5,905 bases of DNA from an uncultured Clostridia bacterium (GTDB lineage: Bacteria; Bacillota_A; Clostridia; Christensenellales; Aristaeellaceae). Positions 4,891 through 5,905 of this stretch are shown here, in pieces; within the stretch, counting starts at the first letter, position 1; each line of letters opens with the position of its first letter. A model generated the notes under the pieces. The model saw nothing but the letters and a program-made list of their open reading frames with translations, was not told where the DNA came from and made no database searches. Both the position numbers and the translations under genes were made by a program. The DNA is taken from NCBI GenBank assembly GCA_945871545.1, contig CAMBWJ010000131.1, positions 1 through 5,905 of the forward strand, in the 5' to 3' direction.

Positions 4891-5905
4891 AGCTCAGCTC
4901 GGAAAGTCCCGTGCACAGCTCATAGTACCGGCCCTTCTGGCGCAGCAGATCGTCGTGGTCGCCGCGCTCGATGATCTCGCCGTTCTCCAGCACCATGATG
5001 GCATTGGCGTTGCGCACGGTGGACAGGCGATGGGCGATGACGAAGGTGGTGCGGTTCTCCATGATGCGGTCCATGCCCTTCTCGATCATGCGCTCGGTGC
5101 GGGTGTCGACGGAGCTGGTGGCCTCGTCCAGCACCAGAATCGGCGCCTTGCTCAGCGCCGCGCGGGCGATGTTCAGAAGCTGCCGCTGGCCCTGGGACAG
5201 ATTCGCGCCGTCGCCCTCGATCACGGTGTTGTAGCCGTCGGACAGGCGCTTGATGAAGCCGTGGGCCGAGGCCGTCTTTGCGGCGGCGATGACCTCCTCG
5301 TCGGTTGCGTCCAGCCGTCCGTAGCGGATGTTTTCCATGATCGTGCCGGTAAACAGGTGGGTGTCCTGAAGCACCATGGCGATGTTCTTGCGCAGGGTGT
5401 CGCGCCTGATGCTGCGCACGTCCATGCCGTCGATGGTGATGCGGCCGGACTCGATGTCGTAGAAGCGGTTCAGCAGGTTGGTGATGGTGGTCTTGCCCGC
5501 GCCGGTGGAGCCGACGAAGGCGATCTTCTGGCCCGGGCGCGCGTACAGCGAGATGTGCCTGAGCACGGTCTTTTCCGGCACGTAGCCGAAGGTCACGTCA
5601 TCCAGCACCACGTGGCCCTCGATCACCGGATCGATGGCGTTCTCCGAATCGGGCTCCTCGGGATTTTCGTCCATGACCTGGAACACGCGCTCCGCGCCCG
5701 CCAGGGCGGAGAACACGGTGCTCACCTGCTGGGAGAGCTCGTTGATCGGGCGCGCGAACTGGCTGGCGTAGTTGACGAAGATGGCCAGACCGCCCACGTC
5801 AAACCTGCCCAGCACGCACAGCACGCCGCCGATGCCCGCCGTCAGGGAGTAGCTGACCTTGGAGATGTTGCCCATCACCGGGCCCATGATGCCGCCGAAG
5901 AACAG
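4889..5905 (-). CDS. ABC exporter, C-terminal part (membrane helices plus ATPase domain), cut by the window edge
   Basis: This is the last 338 residues of a membrane exporter of the MsbA/multidrug type, which couples ATP hydrolysis to efflux of an unknown substrate. The frame is open to base 5905, so the true start lies outside; full proteins are usually about 580-620 residues. Positions in the visible part: end of the transmembrane domain with FVNYASQFARPINELSQQ (43-60) and SALAGAERVF (66-75); A-loop Tyr108; Walker A GSTGAGKTT (132-140); Q-loop Gln180; signature LSQGQ (236-240); Walker B ILVLDE (256-261) with the catalytic Glu261; D-loop SSVD; switch His292. The nucleotide site is therefore catalytically intact. 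Such half-transporters often pair with a second subunit encoded next door, which would be upstream, outside this window. Substrate and symbol cannot be assigned. Confidence 0.95.
   Translation of the reverse strand: MFFGGIMGPVMGNISKVSYSLTAGIGGVLCVLGRFDVGGLAIFVNYASQFARPINELSQQVSTVFSALAGAERVFQVMDENPEEPDSENAIDPVIEGHVVLDDVTFGYVPEKTVLRHISLYARPGQKIAFVGSTGAGKTTITNLLNRFYDIESGRITIDGMDVRSIRRDTLRKNIAMVLQDTHLFTGTIMENIRYGRLDATDEEVIAAAKTASAHGFIKRLSDGYNTVIEGDGANLSQGQRQLLNIARAALSKAPILVLDEATSSVDTRTERMIEKGMDRIMENRTTFVIAHRLSTVRNANAIMVLENGEIIERGDHDDLLRQKGRYYELCTGLSELS

Noticed and set aside
1..5905. CRISPR array, insertion sequence, tRNA or rRNA genes, phage or defence genes
   Set aside because: I looked for spaced direct repeats, transposase motifs, tRNA T-loop signatures and rRNA segments and found none.

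Overview
The window looks like chromosomal DNA from a high-GC member of the Clostridia (Bacillota). The grounds are a tig - clpP - clpX gene order typical of that class, strong purine-rich Shine-Dalgarno sites, consensus housekeeping-sigma promoters (TTGACA, 17 bases, TATAAT), and G/C-ending codons throughout the housekeeping genes. An uncultured gut lineage such as Christensenellales or Oscillospirales would fit, but this is inference; nothing here fixes the genus.

Layout. Bases 1-183 hold a leftward transcription start, a short structured transcript and an intrinsic terminator (a small RNA, or the attenuated leader of a gene lying off the left edge). Trigger factor (tig, 417-1700, +) follows, with its own promoter, ribosome binding site and terminator. 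A gap of about 280 bases contains the tig terminator and a GC-rich, hairpin-laden clpP leader. clpP (1984-2568, +) and clpX (2576-3865, +) follow, 7 bases apart, closed by a very strong hairpin terminator. A convergent gene for a small, acidic, secreted protein of unknown function (3995-4582, -) has a perfect promoter and probably a TTG start. A hairpin-rich gap of about 200 bases separates it from the C-terminal part of an ABC exporter (4889-5905, -), which runs off the right edge.

How the genes work together. Trigger factor meets nascent chains at the ribosome exit tunnel. ClpX unfolds substrates and feeds them to the ClpP protease chamber. The three form a folding and degradation module, and all have intact diagnostic residues. 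The secreted protein and the ABC exporter share no obvious function with this module and appear to be separate transcription units. The secreted-protein gene is visibly less GC-rich and uses a broader codon set than its neighbours.

I did not find a convincing new multi-gene system. The parts most worth a second look are the leftward structured RNA at the left edge, the clpP leader, the unknown secreted protein, and the structured gap between that protein and the ABC exporter.
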